From a bacterium (lineage in GTDB: Bacteria; JAMCPX01): a stretch of 64,000 bases of DNA. Where the stretch lies: NCBI GenBank assembly GCA_021792615.1, contig JAJYUJ010000003.1, forward strand, positions 38,700 to 102,699. The letters run 5' to 3'. Positions 1 to 9,797 of the stretch are shown piece by piece. The notes beneath the pieces were generated by a model, which was given only the letters and a program-made list of their open reading frames with translations, searched no databases and was not told the origin of the DNA. How positions within the stretch are numbered: the first letter of the stretch is position 1; each line of letters starts with the position of its first letter. Both the position numbers and the translations under genes were made by a program.

Positions 1-1
1 G

Positions 2-670
2 TACTATAGGTCGGCAGTATTTACCATAGACAATGCCGTTGTTACCTATACCCGCGAGCATCAGCGGAATCCCTTTGTTGATATACGGGCCGCCACTACC
101 CAGCAATTTATGGTCAACACTGCATACTCGACTTACAATATCTACCTTACCATTGCCGGCCAGCTTGACAAATTGAATGTAAGCCTCACTTCGTACCCGC
201 CCAATCTCGACGAGATGGACATCATAAGCCTGCTTACCTATGGTGTAACTCCCGCTGATCTCATGAAGAGCGGAATTAGTTCGGCCGCTGCATACGAAGT
301 AGGAACTGCGGTTGGCAGTAAGCTCGCAAGGGATATTTTTTCGGAGTTGGTGGGCAATGAAAGTTACAGCAAATTCAGGAAGTTTTTCTGGATAGACAAT
401 CTTCAGGTAGAACCGTATTATCCGATCGGCGCTCCGACGACGAGTATACGGCTTACAATTACGAAGAGGATTACCAATGATCTGGATATTCTGTACTCAT
501 ACGATTTGAGCGGATACAACCTCCAGCGTTTTCAGGGGCAGTACCAGTTAAGCAGAAGACTTTATTTTATAGGAAGCTGGGATAATAACATTTCTACGGT
601 ACAACCAAGCAACTCCAACAATAATGTCGGCAACTTCGGCGGTGATTTAAAATACAAATTTAAATTCTGA
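2..670 (+). CDS. tamB: TamB family protein, C-terminal fragment
   Basis: The reading frame is open to the left edge of the window, so this is the 3' end of a longer gene; the first ATG at 110 is internal. The translated piece (about 222 residues) has the look of the TamB/DUF490 C-terminal domain: beta-rich, a P-x-x-D-I-R-A strand near the start, the DIISLLTYGVTP segment, and an amphipathic ending with KYKFKF that resembles a barrel-strand terminus. TamB is an inner-membrane-anchored periplasmic bridge protein that works with an Omp85 partner in envelope lipid or protein transport. The stop codon overlaps the ATG of the Omp85 gene by one base, which supports a functional pair. The domain assignment rests on pattern and context. 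Confidence 0.75.
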   Translation, partial: YYRSAVFTIDNAVVTYTREHQRNPFVDIRAATTQQFMVNTAYSTYNIYLTIAGQLDKLNVSLTSYPPNLDEMDIISLLTYGVTPADLMKSGISSAAAYEVGTAVGSKLARDIFSELVGNESYSKFRKFFWIDNLQVEPYYPIGAPTTSIRLTITKRITNDLDILYSYDLSGYNLQRFQGQYQLSRRLYFIGSWDNNISTVQPSNSNNNVGNFGGDLKYKFKF

Positions 671-3525
671 TGGCGCTATCGTTATTAAAAATTTATTGCA
701 GAATAAAAAAGAGGCTGCACTATCCTGTGGCTTTCCTGCTCGTCATGGCGGGTATCTTGTCGGCATATCCGGCGTATGCCGATAATACTATCGGTCGTTA
801 CAACGGCATGATCGTATCCGGTGTTACGCTGCAGTTTCCGCCCGATGTAAAAACGGAAGGGATCCGGGAGCTTATAAAAACCAAAGAAGGAAGCCCTTTC
901 GCCGTCGCAGATGCCGATGATTCCATAAAACTTATATACTCGACCGGTCAGTGTGCCGATGTTCAGCTCGGGGTCGAGCCGGCAGGTAATAGAGTACATC
1001 TTGTTTATATCTGTAAACCCGTTATCAATGTCACAAAGATCACTTTTTCCGGGGTAAAAAGTGTACCGCTCAAGGATCTCGAACATGCTGTTATCATACA
1101 ACCGGAAACGCATTTTTACCCGGGACTTCTCGATATCGTAAAAGAGCATGCTCTGAAATTTTATAACGATAATGGTTATATGACCGTCAATGCGAAGGTA
1201 ACTTTTACCCAGACTTCCTACAATGCAGTTCATCTGATGATCGATATAACAGAGGGACACCCTGTCAGAATAAAAAAAATTGACATCACGGGTAATCCAG
1301 AAATAAAAACATCTCTGTTGCTCGGTAATTTGGGGATAGGGCCGGGAGATATTGCCGTAAAAAACAAAATAGATAATATCCCCGCTCACCTGGAGTCATA
1401 CTATCATGCCAGGGGGTACTGGCAGGCAGACGTGCATAAACCCTCGATTGTATATTCTGAAGATTTCCTCGAGGCATTTATAACCATACCAATAACTGCA
1501 GGTCCGCAGTACGTTTTGCAGTTTACCGGCGCCGGACACATGACGGATAGCGAGCTTATCGATATAACGGGAATAAAGAAGAGCGGAGGATTCATCAATT
1601 TCGAACTGTATAAGAACAGAATCGAAAATACCCTGAGGGACCGCGGGTATTATTTCTGCACGGTTGATTATACTATGATTAAAAAGAAGAGGATCCATGT
1701 TGTTTTCTCTATTCACAAAGGCCGTAAAGTGTTTATTGCCGGGATTTATTTCAGCGGGAATACGCATATCCGGACTTCGGCACTCAAAGCACAGATGCTC
1801 ACGTCTCCATGGAGGATGTACGCTTATCTCTATAACTACAAATACAACGGGATATTAGCACCTGCAAGGTTCGAAAATGATCTGAAAGCCATTATCTATC
1901 TCTATAAATTAAACGGTTTTCTGAACGTCAGGATAAAGGGCGTAAACCTTGCCTTTGCTGATGCGCGCAAAGAGTGGATCAATGTCACGATCTCTCTGGA
2001 GGAAGGCATACAGACCATCGTGAACAGCGTTAGTGTAGAAGGTGTATCAGAAAGTATGAATGAGCGGGTAATGCGTTTGATAGAAAAGATCAAAATGGGC
2101 GTGCCGTTCAATATGTGGGGTGTGCAGAACATTAAAAGACAGGTGGAACAGCTTTATTTCTCCCATGGTTATATCAATGCATCGGTGGATTATAATTACA
2201 CCATACATGATGGTCAGGCAGCCATTGAGTTTAAAATAAATGAGGGGAACAGAATACGTATCGGCAAGATTATCATAGCAGGCAATGTCAAAACGGCGGA
2301 CTGGGTCATCGTAAAAAATCTGGATTTTAAAACAGGCATGTATTTTATACCGGACAATATCATACAGAGCAGAATAAACCTGTTGAGAACCGGTTATTTC
2401 GAAAGTGCCGACATAAGGCCCATACCGGAAACAAGACATAAGAACGTTGTTGATGTTGCCGTTATCGTTAAGGAGCGAAAAACCCGGGGTGTAACGGTAT
2501 CCATTGGATACGGCACGGTTGAAGGATACCGGGCAGCCGTGGACGTGTATGATAATAATATCATGGGAAGTGCAAAATCCATTGATCTCCATGCCGGTGG
2601 AGGTGTGCAGCCCATGGTGTATGCGTTGAAACCCATGTTCAATCACGGCAATTACCTGACCAATGAACGTGATCTTGAGCTCGGGTATACCCAGCATTAC
2701 ATCTTTAATACGAGCATGACCGGCAGAGTAGATCTTATAGATTCATACATCAGAAACTACTGGGTAGGGTACGGGTTAAAGACTGAGAGCGGGGTTGTAG
2801 GTATTGACAGGAATGAAGGGTCTGCCGTAAAGCTTTCGTTACAGTATGATTTTGAAATACGGGAACCCATGGACGTTCAGCCTAATGCCGTTCTTACTCC
2901 TGCAGACTTTGAACAAAGGCAGCTCGGTATCGTGTCACCAATTATATCGGTAGACGAGAGGAACAATCCGTTTAATCCTACAAACGGGTTTATTCAGATA
3001 TTCAGACTCGATTGGGCAAAGAACTGGTTTTTATCGCAGGAAGAGTATGTAAAGCTCTATACTGCAACAACAAAATATGTTCCTATAAACGATAGCATTA
3101 CGTATGTACTTTCTTTGAGGGGCGGTTATGCGTGGCCGCTTGGTACAACAACCGCTCTGCCCATAGAAAAAAGATTTTATCTTGGCGGCGGGTCTACCAT
3201 ACGGGGTTTTGCCGAGGACAGCGTGGGCCCTATGGTAGGGAATACACCTATTGGCGGAGACATCATGCTGAACTATCAGACCGAGTTCCGCATTAAATTG
3301 ATAGATAGTTTTGACGGCGTTGTATTTACGGACGGCGGTAATGTGTGGCCGTCTTCAGCCGATTTCGTGCTGAAGGGCATGCACGATATACGGAAGACCG
3401 CTGGTTTTGGTATACGATATGTGACACCCGCGGGTGCCCTTAATCTTGACATTGGATTTAAGCTCGACAAAAGGCCGAATGAGCCTCTTACGGCATGGAA
3501 TTTCTATATAGGAACAATTCTGTAA
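670..3525 (+). CDS. Omp85 family outer-membrane assembly protein (BamA/TamA-like), extended POTRA region
   Basis: 951 residues. Residues 1-38 form a signal peptide (positively charged start, hydrophobic core, cleavage near AYA). Residues about 40-600 are repeated alpha/beta modules with recurrent I-x-G-N and EG-x-x-x-I strands typical of POTRA domains. Residues about 600-951 are the 16-strand barrel, with the Omp85 signature GGGSTIRGF near residue 838. BamA of E. coli has five POTRA domains in about 400 residues; at about 560 residues this one has room for about seven, which is my estimate and not a measured count. It starts within the tamB stop codon and is followed 37 bp downstream by a SurA-like gene, so the unit is outer-membrane protein insertion or transport. 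Whether it is the main BamA or a TamA-like paralogue cannot be settled here. Confidence 0.88.
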   Translation: MALSLLKIYCRIKKRLHYPVAFLLVMAGILSAYPAYADNTIGRYNGMIVSGVTLQFPPDVKTEGIRELIKTKEGSPFAVADADDSIKLIYSTGQCADVQLGVEPAGNRVHLVYICKPVINVTKITFSGVKSVPLKDLEHAVIIQPETHFYPGLLDIVKEHALKFYNDNGYMTVNAKVTFTQTSYNAVHLMIDITEGHPVRIKKIDITGNPEIKTSLLLGNLGIGPGDIAVKNKIDNIPAHLESYYHARGYWQADVHKPSIVYSEDFLEAFITIPITAGPQYVLQFTGAGHMTDSELIDITGIKKSGGFINFELYKNRIENTLRDRGYYFCTVDYTMIKKKRIHVVFSIHKGRKVFIAGIYFSGNTHIRTSALKAQMLTSPWRMYAYLYNYKYNGILAPARFENDLKAIIYLYKLNGFLNVRIKGVNLAFADARKEWINVTISLEEGIQTIVNSVSVEGVSESMNERVMRLIEKIKMGVPFNMWGVQNIKRQVEQLYFSHGYINASVDYNYTIHDGQAAIEFKINEGNRIRIGKIIIAGNVKTADWVIVKNLDFKTGMYFIPDNIIQSRINLLRTGYFESADIRPIPETRHKNVVDVAVIVKERKTRGVTVSIGYGTVEGYRAAVDVYDNNIMGSAKSIDLHAGGGVQPMVYALKPMFNHGNYLTNERDLELGYTQHYIFNTSMTGRVDLIDSYIRNYWVGYGLKTESGVVGIDRNEGSAVKLSLQYDFEIREPMDVQPNAVLTPADFEQRQLGIVSPIISVDERNNPFNPTNGFIQIFRLDWAKNWFLSQEEYVKLYTATTKYVPINDSITYVLSLRGGYAWPLGTTTALPIEKRFYLGGGSTIRGFAEDSVGPMVGNTPIGGDIMLNYQTEFRIKLIDSFDGVVFTDGGNVWPSSADFVLKGMHDIRKTAGFGIRYVTPAGALNLDIGFKLDKRPNEPLTAWNFYIGTIL

Positions 3526-3562
3526 TAGAATGGAGTATGGTTGATACCTGGTACCATAATAC

Positions 3563-4225
3563 ATGATGAGAAATAAAAGGATACTATCATTCCTGATCTT
3601 TGCTGCGGTCTCTTGCACGGGGCTTGCTGATGCCTCTGCAAAGCCTGTAATACTTGACCGCATCGTTGCCTCAATTCAGGGGGCCGGTGTCATAACCGAC
3701 GTACAGCTTGTGCAGTATGCAGCCGTACGTTCGGTATTTGAATCCGGATACCATAAGTCCGTTCAAGAACAACTGAACGATCGTCAGTTTATGAAATCTA
3801 CCCTGGACATGCTTATTGACAGAACACTTATGCTGAAAGATGCGCAATTATTATCCATCATACAGCCGGGAAAGGAAAAGGTTAACAACATGGTTGCCCA
3901 ATTCAGAGCGAAATTCAATTCAGAAAACGATTTCAACGATTATTTGAAGCGGTATGCCATAACCCCTGATTATCTCAACAAGTACATGACTGATGAACTC
4001 ATAGTCCGGCAATATTTAAATGATGAGATTAAGATGCTTGTTAAGGTCAGTAATCATGATATAGAGCAATACTATGAGAATAATAAGGATGCATATAACG
4101 GTATCAATAAGAAAGATGCAGAGAAGGACATCAAGGCGCTGCTCCTGAAAAAAGAATACGGTAAGCAGTTGAAATCCTGGATAAAAACACTGACGCTCAA
4201 CAGGGAAATTGTGATAATGTACTGA
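3563..4225 (+). CDS. SurA N-terminal-domain chaperone without a PPIase domain
   Basis: 220 residues starting with a signal peptide (MMRNKR, hydrophobic core, cleavage near DASAKP). After it, the LDRIVASIQGAGVITDVQL stretch is the typical opening of the SurA_N/peptidyl-prolyl isomerase chaperone domain, followed by long helices and a C-terminal helix that closes the chaperone core. SurA is about 430 residues and carries two parvulin domains; none is present here, so this would act only as a periplasmic holdase for outer-membrane proteins. It lies directly after the Omp85 gene and overlaps rimK by one base (TGATG). Assignment to the SurA_N fold is by motif and context. Confidence 0.65.
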   Translation: MMRNKRILSFLIFAAVSCTGLADASAKPVILDRIVASIQGAGVITDVQLVQYAAVRSVFESGYHKSVQEQLNDRQFMKSTLDMLIDRTLMLKDAQLLSIIQPGKEKVNNMVAQFRAKFNSENDFNDYLKRYAITPDYLNKYMTDELIVRQYLNDEIKMLVKVSNHDIEQYYENNKDAYNGINKKDAEKDIKALLLKKEYGKQLKSWIKTLTLNREIVIMY

Positions 4226-5115
4226 TGCGCATACTCATATTATCAAAAAAAATCGGCATCTATTCTACCAGAAGACTTGCAGAAGCTGGTCGGGAAAGAG
4301 GTCATGCCGTAAAGGTGATAGATCCCCTGAAATTCAATATAGCACTCCTGAACGGCAGGGCTGTTGTCACGTACAGGGACAAGCATGTCTTGCTACCCGG
4401 TATCGTCATTCCGCGCATTTCCGGCACGATCAACAGCTTTGGCATGTCGGTCGTCAAACAGTGTGAGCTTCTGAATGTTCCGGTGATAAACAGATCCTCT
4501 GCCATAGCGCTTGCGCGGGACAAGTTCATGAGTGCCCAGTGCCTGGTTGCGAAAAAGATAGATGTTCCGGCGACAGCGATGATCCGGAATCCCGAGGACA
4601 TAGAGACAGCTTTAAATCTGGTAGGCGGTCCTCCGGTTATTCTCAAGCTTATTGAAGGTGCGCAGGGGATAGGCGTTATGCTTGCCGAGTCCAGGGATTC
4701 GATAGAATCTACCATCAATGCCTTTTTCAGTCTTGGACAGAATATTATTATCCAGCAGTTCGTTTCGGAATCAAAGGGCAGGGATATCAGGGTACTCGTC
4801 GTCGGCGATAAGGTGGTAGCTTCCATGCGCCGGGTTGCAAAGGCGGGGGAGTTCAGAACCAATATCCATCGCGGCGGACAGGGAGAAACGATAGCGCTCC
4901 CTCGCTTGTACGAGGATATAGCGATACAGGCAGTCAGGACACTCGGGCTTGATGTAGCAGGTGTCGATATTATAGAAAGCACCGATGGTCCGAAGGTACT
5001 GGAGATAAACCCGTCTCCGGGTATCGAGGCACTGGAGAAGATAAACAAGCAGGATATCGCAACCGAGATAATCAGGTATGCGGAACATTTGGTTAAGCCC
5101 CGCCAATCACCATAA
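4225..5115 (+). CDS. rimK: RimK-type alpha-L-glutamate ligase
   Basis: 296 residues, the same length class as E. coli RimK (300). It has the RimK N-terminal domain (MRILILSKKIGIYSTRRL), the LARDK segment, and an ATP-grasp core with LIEGAQGIGVMLAE, the D-I-R-V-L-V-V-G-D strand, NIHRGGQG and the metal-binding end VLEINPSPGIEALE. The family uses ATP to add glutamate residues to a protein C-terminus (ribosomal protein S6 in E. coli) or to form related peptide bonds. It is coupled by a one-base overlap to the SurA-like gene, which is an unusual partner; the actual substrate here is unknown. No gene follows for 266 bp. Confidence 0.85.
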   Translation: MRILILSKKIGIYSTRRLAEAGRERGHAVKVIDPLKFNIALLNGRAVVTYRDKHVLLPGIVIPRISGTINSFGMSVVKQCELLNVPVINRSSAIALARDKFMSAQCLVAKKIDVPATAMIRNPEDIETALNLVGGPPVILKLIEGAQGIGVMLAESRDSIESTINAFFSLGQNIIIQQFVSESKGRDIRVLVVGDKVVASMRRVAKAGEFRTNIHRGGQGETIALPRLYEDIAIQAVRTLGLDVAGVDIIESTDGPKVLEINPSPGIEALEKINKQDIATEIIRYAEHLVKPRQSP

Positions 5116-5203
5116 AAGCAGCGTAACGGTCAGCATAGCCTGTCCAATAGTATTCGTATTCCGTAACGACGGTAAGAAAGTATAAAAAAAATATTACTTT
5201 TTG

Positions 5204-5244
5204 TTGACAACTTTAAAAATCAACTTGTATACAATATTCAAGTT
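5204..5244 (+). promoter_or_regulatory. Promoter with overlapping palindrome upstream of the TCA gene cluster
   Basis: TTGACA at 5204-5209 and TATACA at 5228-5233 with an 18-bp spacer form a sigma70-like promoter pointing to acn. Overlapping the -10 is a 23-bp inverted repeat at 5222-5244: AACTTG and CAAGTT arms, extended inward by ATA (5229-5231) and TAT (5235-5237), so nine of the ten base pairs flanking the three central bases match. The position over the -10 suits a repressor operator. I do not recognise the motif. The rest of 5116-5381 holds no gene; the 5' leader is about 140 nt and ends in a GGAGG ribosome site at about 5371. Confidence 0.6.
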
Positions 5245-5381
5245 CACCCCGTGAGAAAGTTCCGCCCTGTATGGCAGGGATGCTATGATGAATTATAAAT
5301 CGTTATAGAATGGGCATGGCTGAAAGTCGAATCTTGGCTAAGGGGTAGATTGAATAGAGAATAGATAAAAATGGAGGCAAT

Positions 5382-7307
5382 ATGGGTCAAAACATTGTAC
5401 AAAAGATAATTTCATCCCATCTCGTTTCTGGCAGGATGAATGCGGGTGAGGAGATCGCAATAAAAATCGATCAAACCCTTACGCAGGATGCAACGGGTAC
5501 TATGGCTTACCTTCAGTTCGAAGCCATGGGTATACCCAAGGTAAAGACCGAATTATCAGTAAGTTACGTAGATCACAATACCCTTCAGACAGGCTTTGAG
5601 AATGCCGATGATCATCGATTTCTTCAAACAATAGCTGCAAAACACGGTGTATTTTTTTCCAAGCCCGGAAACGGTATATGTCATCAGGTCCATCTTGAAA
5701 GGTTTGGAATCCCTGGCAAGACCCTGCTCGGCTCGGACAGTCATACCCCAACAGGCGGCGGTATCGGTATGATAGCAATAGGAGCCGGAGGGCTCGATGT
5801 TGCAGTGGCAATGGGTGGTGGACCTTTTTACCTGAACATGCCGAAGGCCATACTGGTACGGTTGAAAGGCAAATTGAAGCCATGGGTGAGTGCAAAAGAC
5901 ATTATCCTTGAGCTGTTGAAAAGGTTAACGGTAAAAGGCGGCGTAGGGAAGATCTTCGAGTATGGCGGCGAAGGTGTAAAAACCCTCTCTGTTCCAGAAC
6001 GGGCAACGATAACCAACATGGGTGCAGAGCTTGGTGCAACCACCTCTGTATTTCCAAGTGATGATATGACGAAGGCGTTTATGACGGCACAGGGCAGGGC
6101 GAAACAGTGGAAAAGGCTCGAGGCGGATAAGGACGCTGCGTATGATGAGATCATAGATATTGATCTGTCAAAGCTCGTTCCGATGGTGGCACAGCCGCAC
6201 AGCCCTGATAACGTAGCCGAGATAAAGACCATAGAAGGTTTAAAGATCAATCAGGCTGCAATCGGAAGCTGCACAAACTCTTCTTATAAGGATATGTCGA
6301 CCGTTGCAAAGATCCTGAAGGGCAAACACGTTCACCCTGATGTCAGTCTCGTTATATCGCCGGGTTCAAAACAGGTATTGAATATGATATCAAAATCCGG
6401 CGCATTGTCCGATATGCTTACAGCCGGAGCAAGGATCCTTGAGACGGCATGCGGACCGTGTATCGGCATGGGACAGGCTCCTTCGAGCGCCGCAGTATCC
6501 CTGAGAACATATAACAGGAACTTTGAAGGCCGCAGCGGTACACCGGACGCCGGTGTATACCTGCTGAGCCCGGAAACAGCCGCGTTCTCAGCCATAAAAG
6601 GTGTCGTTACGGATCCAAGAAAAATGGGCAAACCGGTCAAGGTCATGATGCCGAAAAAATTTATTATCGATGACAGCATGATTATTCCTCCTTCAAAACA
6701 CCCTGAATCTATCGAGGTCGTGCGGGGCCCGAATATCAAGCCTCTTCCAAGGAAAGAACCCATGGCAGACACAATGCAGGGTATCATTATACTCAAGGTT
6801 GGCGATAATATTACCACAGACCATATAATGCCCGCAGGCGCAAAGATCCTTCCTCTTCGCTCGAATATACCCGCGATAGCCGAACATGTGTTCGAGCGGG
6901 TTGATCCTGAGTTTGCAAAAAGGGCAAAAGCAAACAACGGCGGATTTATCGTCGGTGGTACAAACTACGGTCAGGGGTCAAGCAGGGAACATGCTGCACT
7001 TGCTCCTATGTACCTTGGCATCAAGGCCGTCATTGCCAGGTCGTTTGCAAGGATACATTATGCAAATCTCGTCAACTTCGGAATTATGCCTCTGGTCTTT
7101 GCCAATGAAACGGATTATGAAATGGTGTCCCAGGGAGATACTATCGAGATTAAGGACATAAAAGCACAGATAAAGAGTGGAAATACGGTTCAGGCGAAGG
7201 CTGGTTCCGGGAAGGAACTTGTTTTAAGGCATAGCTTGACACCCCGTCAGGTAGACATCATAATTGCCGGTGGATTGTTGAATTACACAGTGAAAAATAA
7301 CGCATAA
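5382..7307 (+). CDS. acn: Aconitate hydratase, short single-chain type
   Basis: 641 residues. Aconitase interconverts citrate and isocitrate with a [4Fe-4S] cluster. Visible motifs are [13 protein letters not shown] (near residue 117), the cluster cysteines in GSCTNSS (near 296) and ACGPCIGMG (near 357-360), and the swivel-domain motif [13 protein letters not shown] (near 526). At 641 residues it is much shorter than AcnA/IRP1 (about 890) and resembles the LeuC/LeuD-like one-chain aconitase found in many anaerobes. It is the first gene of the TCA run and lies 13 bp before icd. A GGAGG sequence precedes the ATG. It is distinguished from the isopropylmalate dehydratase large subunit by the fused swivel domain and by having separate leuC and leuD genes further along in this window. 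Confidence 0.93.
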   Translation: MGQNIVQKIISSHLVSGRMNAGEEIAIKIDQTLTQDATGTMAYLQFEAMGIPKVKTELSVSYVDHNTLQTGFENADDHRFLQTIAAKHGVFFSKPGNGICHQVHLERFGIPGKTLLGSDSHTPTGGGIGMIAIGAGGLDVAVAMGGGPFYLNMPKAILVRLKGKLKPWVSAKDIILELLKRLTVKGGVGKIFEYGGEGVKTLSVPERATITNMGAELGATTSVFPSDDMTKAFMTAQGRAKQWKRLEADKDAAYDEIIDIDLSKLVPMVAQPHSPDNVAEIKTIEGLKINQAAIGSCTNSSYKDMSTVAKILKGKHVHPDVSLVISPGSKQVLNMISKSGALSDMLTAGARILETACGPCIGMGQAPSSAAVSLRTYNRNFEGRSGTPDAGVYLLSPETAAFSAIKGVVTDPRKMGKPVKVMMPKKFIIDDSMIIPPSKHPESIEVVRGPNIKPLPRKEPMADTMQGIIILKVGDNITTDHIMPAGAKILPLRSNIPAIAEHVFERVDPEFAKRAKANNGGFIVGGTNYGQGSSREHAALAPMYLGIKAVIARSFARIHYANLVNFGIMPLVFANETDYEMVSQGDTIEIKDIKAQIKSGNTVQAKAGSGKELVLRHSLTPRQVDIIIAGGLLNYTVKNNA

Positions 7308-7320
7308 AGGAGAACATATA

Positions 7321-8568
7321 ATGTCAAATGAAGGAACCAAGATAGGCTTTAAAAACGATAAGATAGTAGTTCCGGATGATCCGATAATACCTTTTATAGA
7401 GGGCGACGGAACAGGGGTTGATATATGGCGCGCATCCGTGATGGTTTTTGATGCAGCCGTTCAAAAGGTCTACCGGGGCAAGAAAAAAATAGTCTGGAAA
7501 GAAATATATGCCGGTGAGAAGGCATTTAAAAAGTTCAATACGTGGCTTCCCGATGAAACCCTGAAAGCAATCGAAGAATACATAGTTGGAATAAAGGGAC
7601 CTCTGACAACACCGGTCGGCGGTGGTATACGGAGTCTGAACGTTACCCTCAGGCAGAAACTCAACCTGTTTGCATGCGTTAGACCCGTCAAATACATTCA
7701 GGGCGTGCCAAGCCCTGTGAAACACCCGGAGAAGATGGATGTCATCATATTCAGGGAGAACACCGAGGACGTTTACTCAGGTATAGAATGGGCACAAGGC
7801 ACACCGGAGGCTGTTAAGGTCATAAAGTTTCTGAAAGAAGAAATGGGTGCAAAAATGCGGGATGATGCCGGCATTGGCATAAAGCCCATCAGTATTACCG
7901 GAACAAAGCAGCTCATGCGTATGGCAATACAGTATGCACTGGACAAGAAGAGAAAGAGTGTCACCATCGATCATAAAGGTAACATCATGAAATATACGGA
8001 AGGTGCGTTCAGGGAATGGGCGTATCAGGTTGCAAAAGAGGAATTCAGAGACAAGATAGTGACCGAGGACGAGATAGAGAAGCAGTACAATGGCAAGGCA
8101 CCGGCGGGGAAATTGATAGTCAAGGACAGGATAGCAGACAATATGTTCCAGCAGGTCCTCACAAGGGCAGATGAGTACGATGTAATCGTTACACCGAACC
8201 TCAACGGTGATTTCCTCTCGGACGCATGTGCAGCCCAGATCGGAGGACTTGGTATGGCACCGGGAGGCAATATCGGTATTCCGTATGCCATGTTTGAGGC
8301 AACTCACGGCACTGCGCCGAAGTATGCAGGCCAGGACAAGGTAAATCCTGGCTCCGTGATACTGTCGGGGGCTATGATGTTTGAATATCTCGGGTGGGAC
8401 CCGGTGAGCGAGGTTATCAAAGAAGCCCTTGGAGAAACGATAAAACAGAAGAGAGTTACCTACGACCTTGAAAGACAGATGGAAGGTGCGACCCTGCTGA
8501 AATCATCGGAGTTCGGCAAGGCCATTGTTGAAAATATGGACAGCGCGATAAAGAAACTCAAGATTTAA
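7321..8568 (+). CDS. icd: Isocitrate dehydrogenase (NADP type)
   Basis: 415 residues, matching the 416 of the dimeric E. coli enzyme that oxidatively decarboxylates isocitrate to 2-oxoglutarate. The substrate loop [13 protein letters not shown] (near residue 100) keeps the serine that AceK phosphorylates in E. coli, and the two arginines that follow. [31 protein letters not shown] and [14 protein letters not shown] are typical of the family; the lysine and tyrosine of the [10 protein letters not shown] stretch fit NADP binding, though coenzyme choice is inferred. AGGAG precedes the start. No aceK is seen in the window. Confidence 0.95.
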   Translation: MSNEGTKIGFKNDKIVVPDDPIIPFIEGDGTGVDIWRASVMVFDAAVQKVYRGKKKIVWKEIYAGEKAFKKFNTWLPDETLKAIEEYIVGIKGPLTTPVGGGIRSLNVTLRQKLNLFACVRPVKYIQGVPSPVKHPEKMDVIIFRENTEDVYSGIEWAQGTPEAVKVIKFLKEEMGAKMRDDAGIGIKPISITGTKQLMRMAIQYALDKKRKSVTIDHKGNIMKYTEGAFREWAYQVAKEEFRDKIVTEDEIEKQYNGKAPAGKLIVKDRIADNMFQQVLTRADEYDVIVTPNLNGDFLSDACAAQIGGLGMAPGGNIGIPYAMFEATHGTAPKYAGQDKVNPGSVILSGAMMFEYLGWDPVSEVIKEALGETIKQKRVTYDLERQMEGATLLKSSEFGKAIVENMDSAIKKLKI

Positions 8569-8625
8569 GAAATGGTCAAGTGAGAAGGACAAAAGTGCAG
8601 TTCATCAATAAGGATACGTATGATC

Positions 8626-8690
8626 GTCATTCCCGCGGAAGAGGGAATCCAGAAAAAAAAGAATGGATTCCATGTCAAGCCCGGAATGAC
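8626..8690 (+). repeat. Dispersed GTCATTCC/GGAATGAC palindromic element (short copy)
   Basis: 65 bp between icd and mdh. It begins GTCATTCCCGCG and ends GGAATGAC, and an inner GGAATCCA (8644-8651) pairs with TGGATTCC. The fold is two hairpins joined by an A-rich linker. Related copies lie at 52681-52778 and, with a gene inside, at 55983-56327. It is intergenic, within the TCA cluster, and would appear in the transcript. Confidence 0.8.
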
Positions 8691-8751
8691 AGAAATAGGG
8701 TAGTTCGCTGAAGCGGGCTTAGAAAGAAACAAAGAATAAAAAGGAGGTTTT

Positions 8752-9690
8752 ATGGCAAGAAAAAAAATAACGGTAGTTGGTGCCGGACGTGTCGGTGAGT
8801 CAACAGCAGCATTGCTTGCAGAAAAAGAGGTAGGAGATGTTGTTGTTGTCGATGTTGTTCCGAATATGCCCCAGGGTAAGACCCTTGACCTTATGCAGGC
8901 GAGGCCGGTTTATAAATCCGACGTAAATGTTGTCGGTTCAAACGGATATGACGAGACAAAGAATTCCGATGTTATCGTCATAACGTCAGGCATGCCGAGA
9001 AAACCCGGTATGAGCAGGGAAGACCTGCTTACGACAAACGTCAAGATTGTGCAGAGCGTCACGGATAATGTTGCAAAGAGATCCCCCAACGCTATCATAA
9101 TCGTTGTAGCGAACCCGGTTGACGGTATGACCTACGTTTCCTACAAGGTCAGTAAGTTCCCGAGAGAAAGGGTCATGGGCATGGCTGGTGTACTCGATTC
9201 CGCCCGGTTCAGGACGTTCATAGCAATGGAATTGAACGTATCCGTCGAGGATGTGAGTGCATTTGTTATCGGTGTTCACGGCGATGAGATGGTGCCGTCG
9301 GTCCGATACACGAATGTCGCGGGTATACCCGTTGCAGAGCTTATTGCCAAGGACAAACTGGATGCAATCGTTGCACGGACGAGAAAGGCAGGAGGAGAGA
9401 TAGTGAACCTGCTGGGATTCAGCGCATATTATGCCCCTGCAGCATCAGCCGTAGAGATGGTCGAAGCGATACTCAAAGACAAGAAAAAGATTCTTCCCGC
9501 TATCACGCTATGTAACGGAGAGTTCGGTCTCAAGGACGTATTCATGGGCGTACCAGTAAAACTCGGTGAAAAGGGTATTGAGAAGATCTTCGAGATAAAG
9601 ATGAGTGAAGAAGAGGCAGCTGCACTGAAGAAGTCTGCGGAAGCCGTCAACAGGCAGAAGAACGAAATAGACGGATTGAAGCTTCTGTAA
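8752..9690 (+). CDS. mdh: Malate dehydrogenase (NAD)
   Basis: 312 residues. It opens with the Rossmann motif [12 protein letters not shown]. The sequence [13 protein letters not shown] near residue 81 carries the arginines that select malate over lactate, and GVHGDEM near residue 173 holds the catalytic histidine. This is the LDH-like tetrameric MDH type of anaerobes and archaea. The enzyme interconverts malate and oxaloacetate. The start is preceded by AAGGAGG. It is separated from icd by 183 bp that contain a palindromic repeat, so the operon may have been interrupted by that insertion without loss of synteny. Confidence 0.94.
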   Translation: MARKKITVVGAGRVGESTAALLAEKEVGDVVVVDVVPNMPQGKTLDLMQARPVYKSDVNVVGSNGYDETKNSDVIVITSGMPRKPGMSREDLLTTNVKIVQSVTDNVAKRSPNAIIIVVANPVDGMTYVSYKVSKFPRERVMGMAGVLDSARFRTFIAMELNVSVEDVSAFVIGVHGDEMVPSVRYTNVAGIPVAELIAKDKLDAIVARTRKAGGEIVNLLGFSAYYAPAASAVEMVEAILKDKKKILPAITLCNGEFGLKDVFMGVPVKLGEKGIEKIFEIKMSEEEAAALKKSAEAVNRQKNEIDGLKLL

Positions 9691-9709
9691 GAATAAAGAG
9701 AATAAACGG

Positions 9710-9786
9710 TAGAGGCGGGGTTTCTCCGCCCTTAATTGCTCATATACAAAATTGTACTGCAGGGGCGGGACAATACAGCCCCTGCA
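9710..9786 (+). repeat. GC-rich two-hairpin element between mdh and fumarase
   Basis: The first hairpin (9714-9730) has GGCGGGG and CTCCGCC arms around TTT and may end some mdh transcripts. After about 28 AT-rich bases, the second (9759-9785) has perfect arms GCAGGGGC and GCCCCTGC. The same layout (two GGGGC-type hairpins about 20-25 bp apart) recurs at 53912-53984, so I read it as a dispersed repeat rather than a plain terminator. Confidence 0.55.
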
Positions 9787-9797
9787 CAGGAAGGTAA

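Noticed and set aside
685..1389. A 234-residue open frame on the minus strand opposite the Omp85 gene
   Set aside because: It lies fully antisense to a clear Omp85 coding region, has no signal or family motif, and has no ribosome site. It is a shadow frame.
2047..2697. A 216-residue minus-strand frame opposite the Omp85 barrel region
   Set aside because: Antisense to a well-supported coding sequence, with cysteine- and histidine-rich low-quality translation; no support as a gene.
9714..9730. Plain rho-independent terminator of mdh
   Set aside because: The hairpin is followed by CTTAATTG rather than a T-run and is part of a two-hairpin unit that recurs elsewhere, so a dispersed repeat is the better explanation; a partial terminator effect remains possible.
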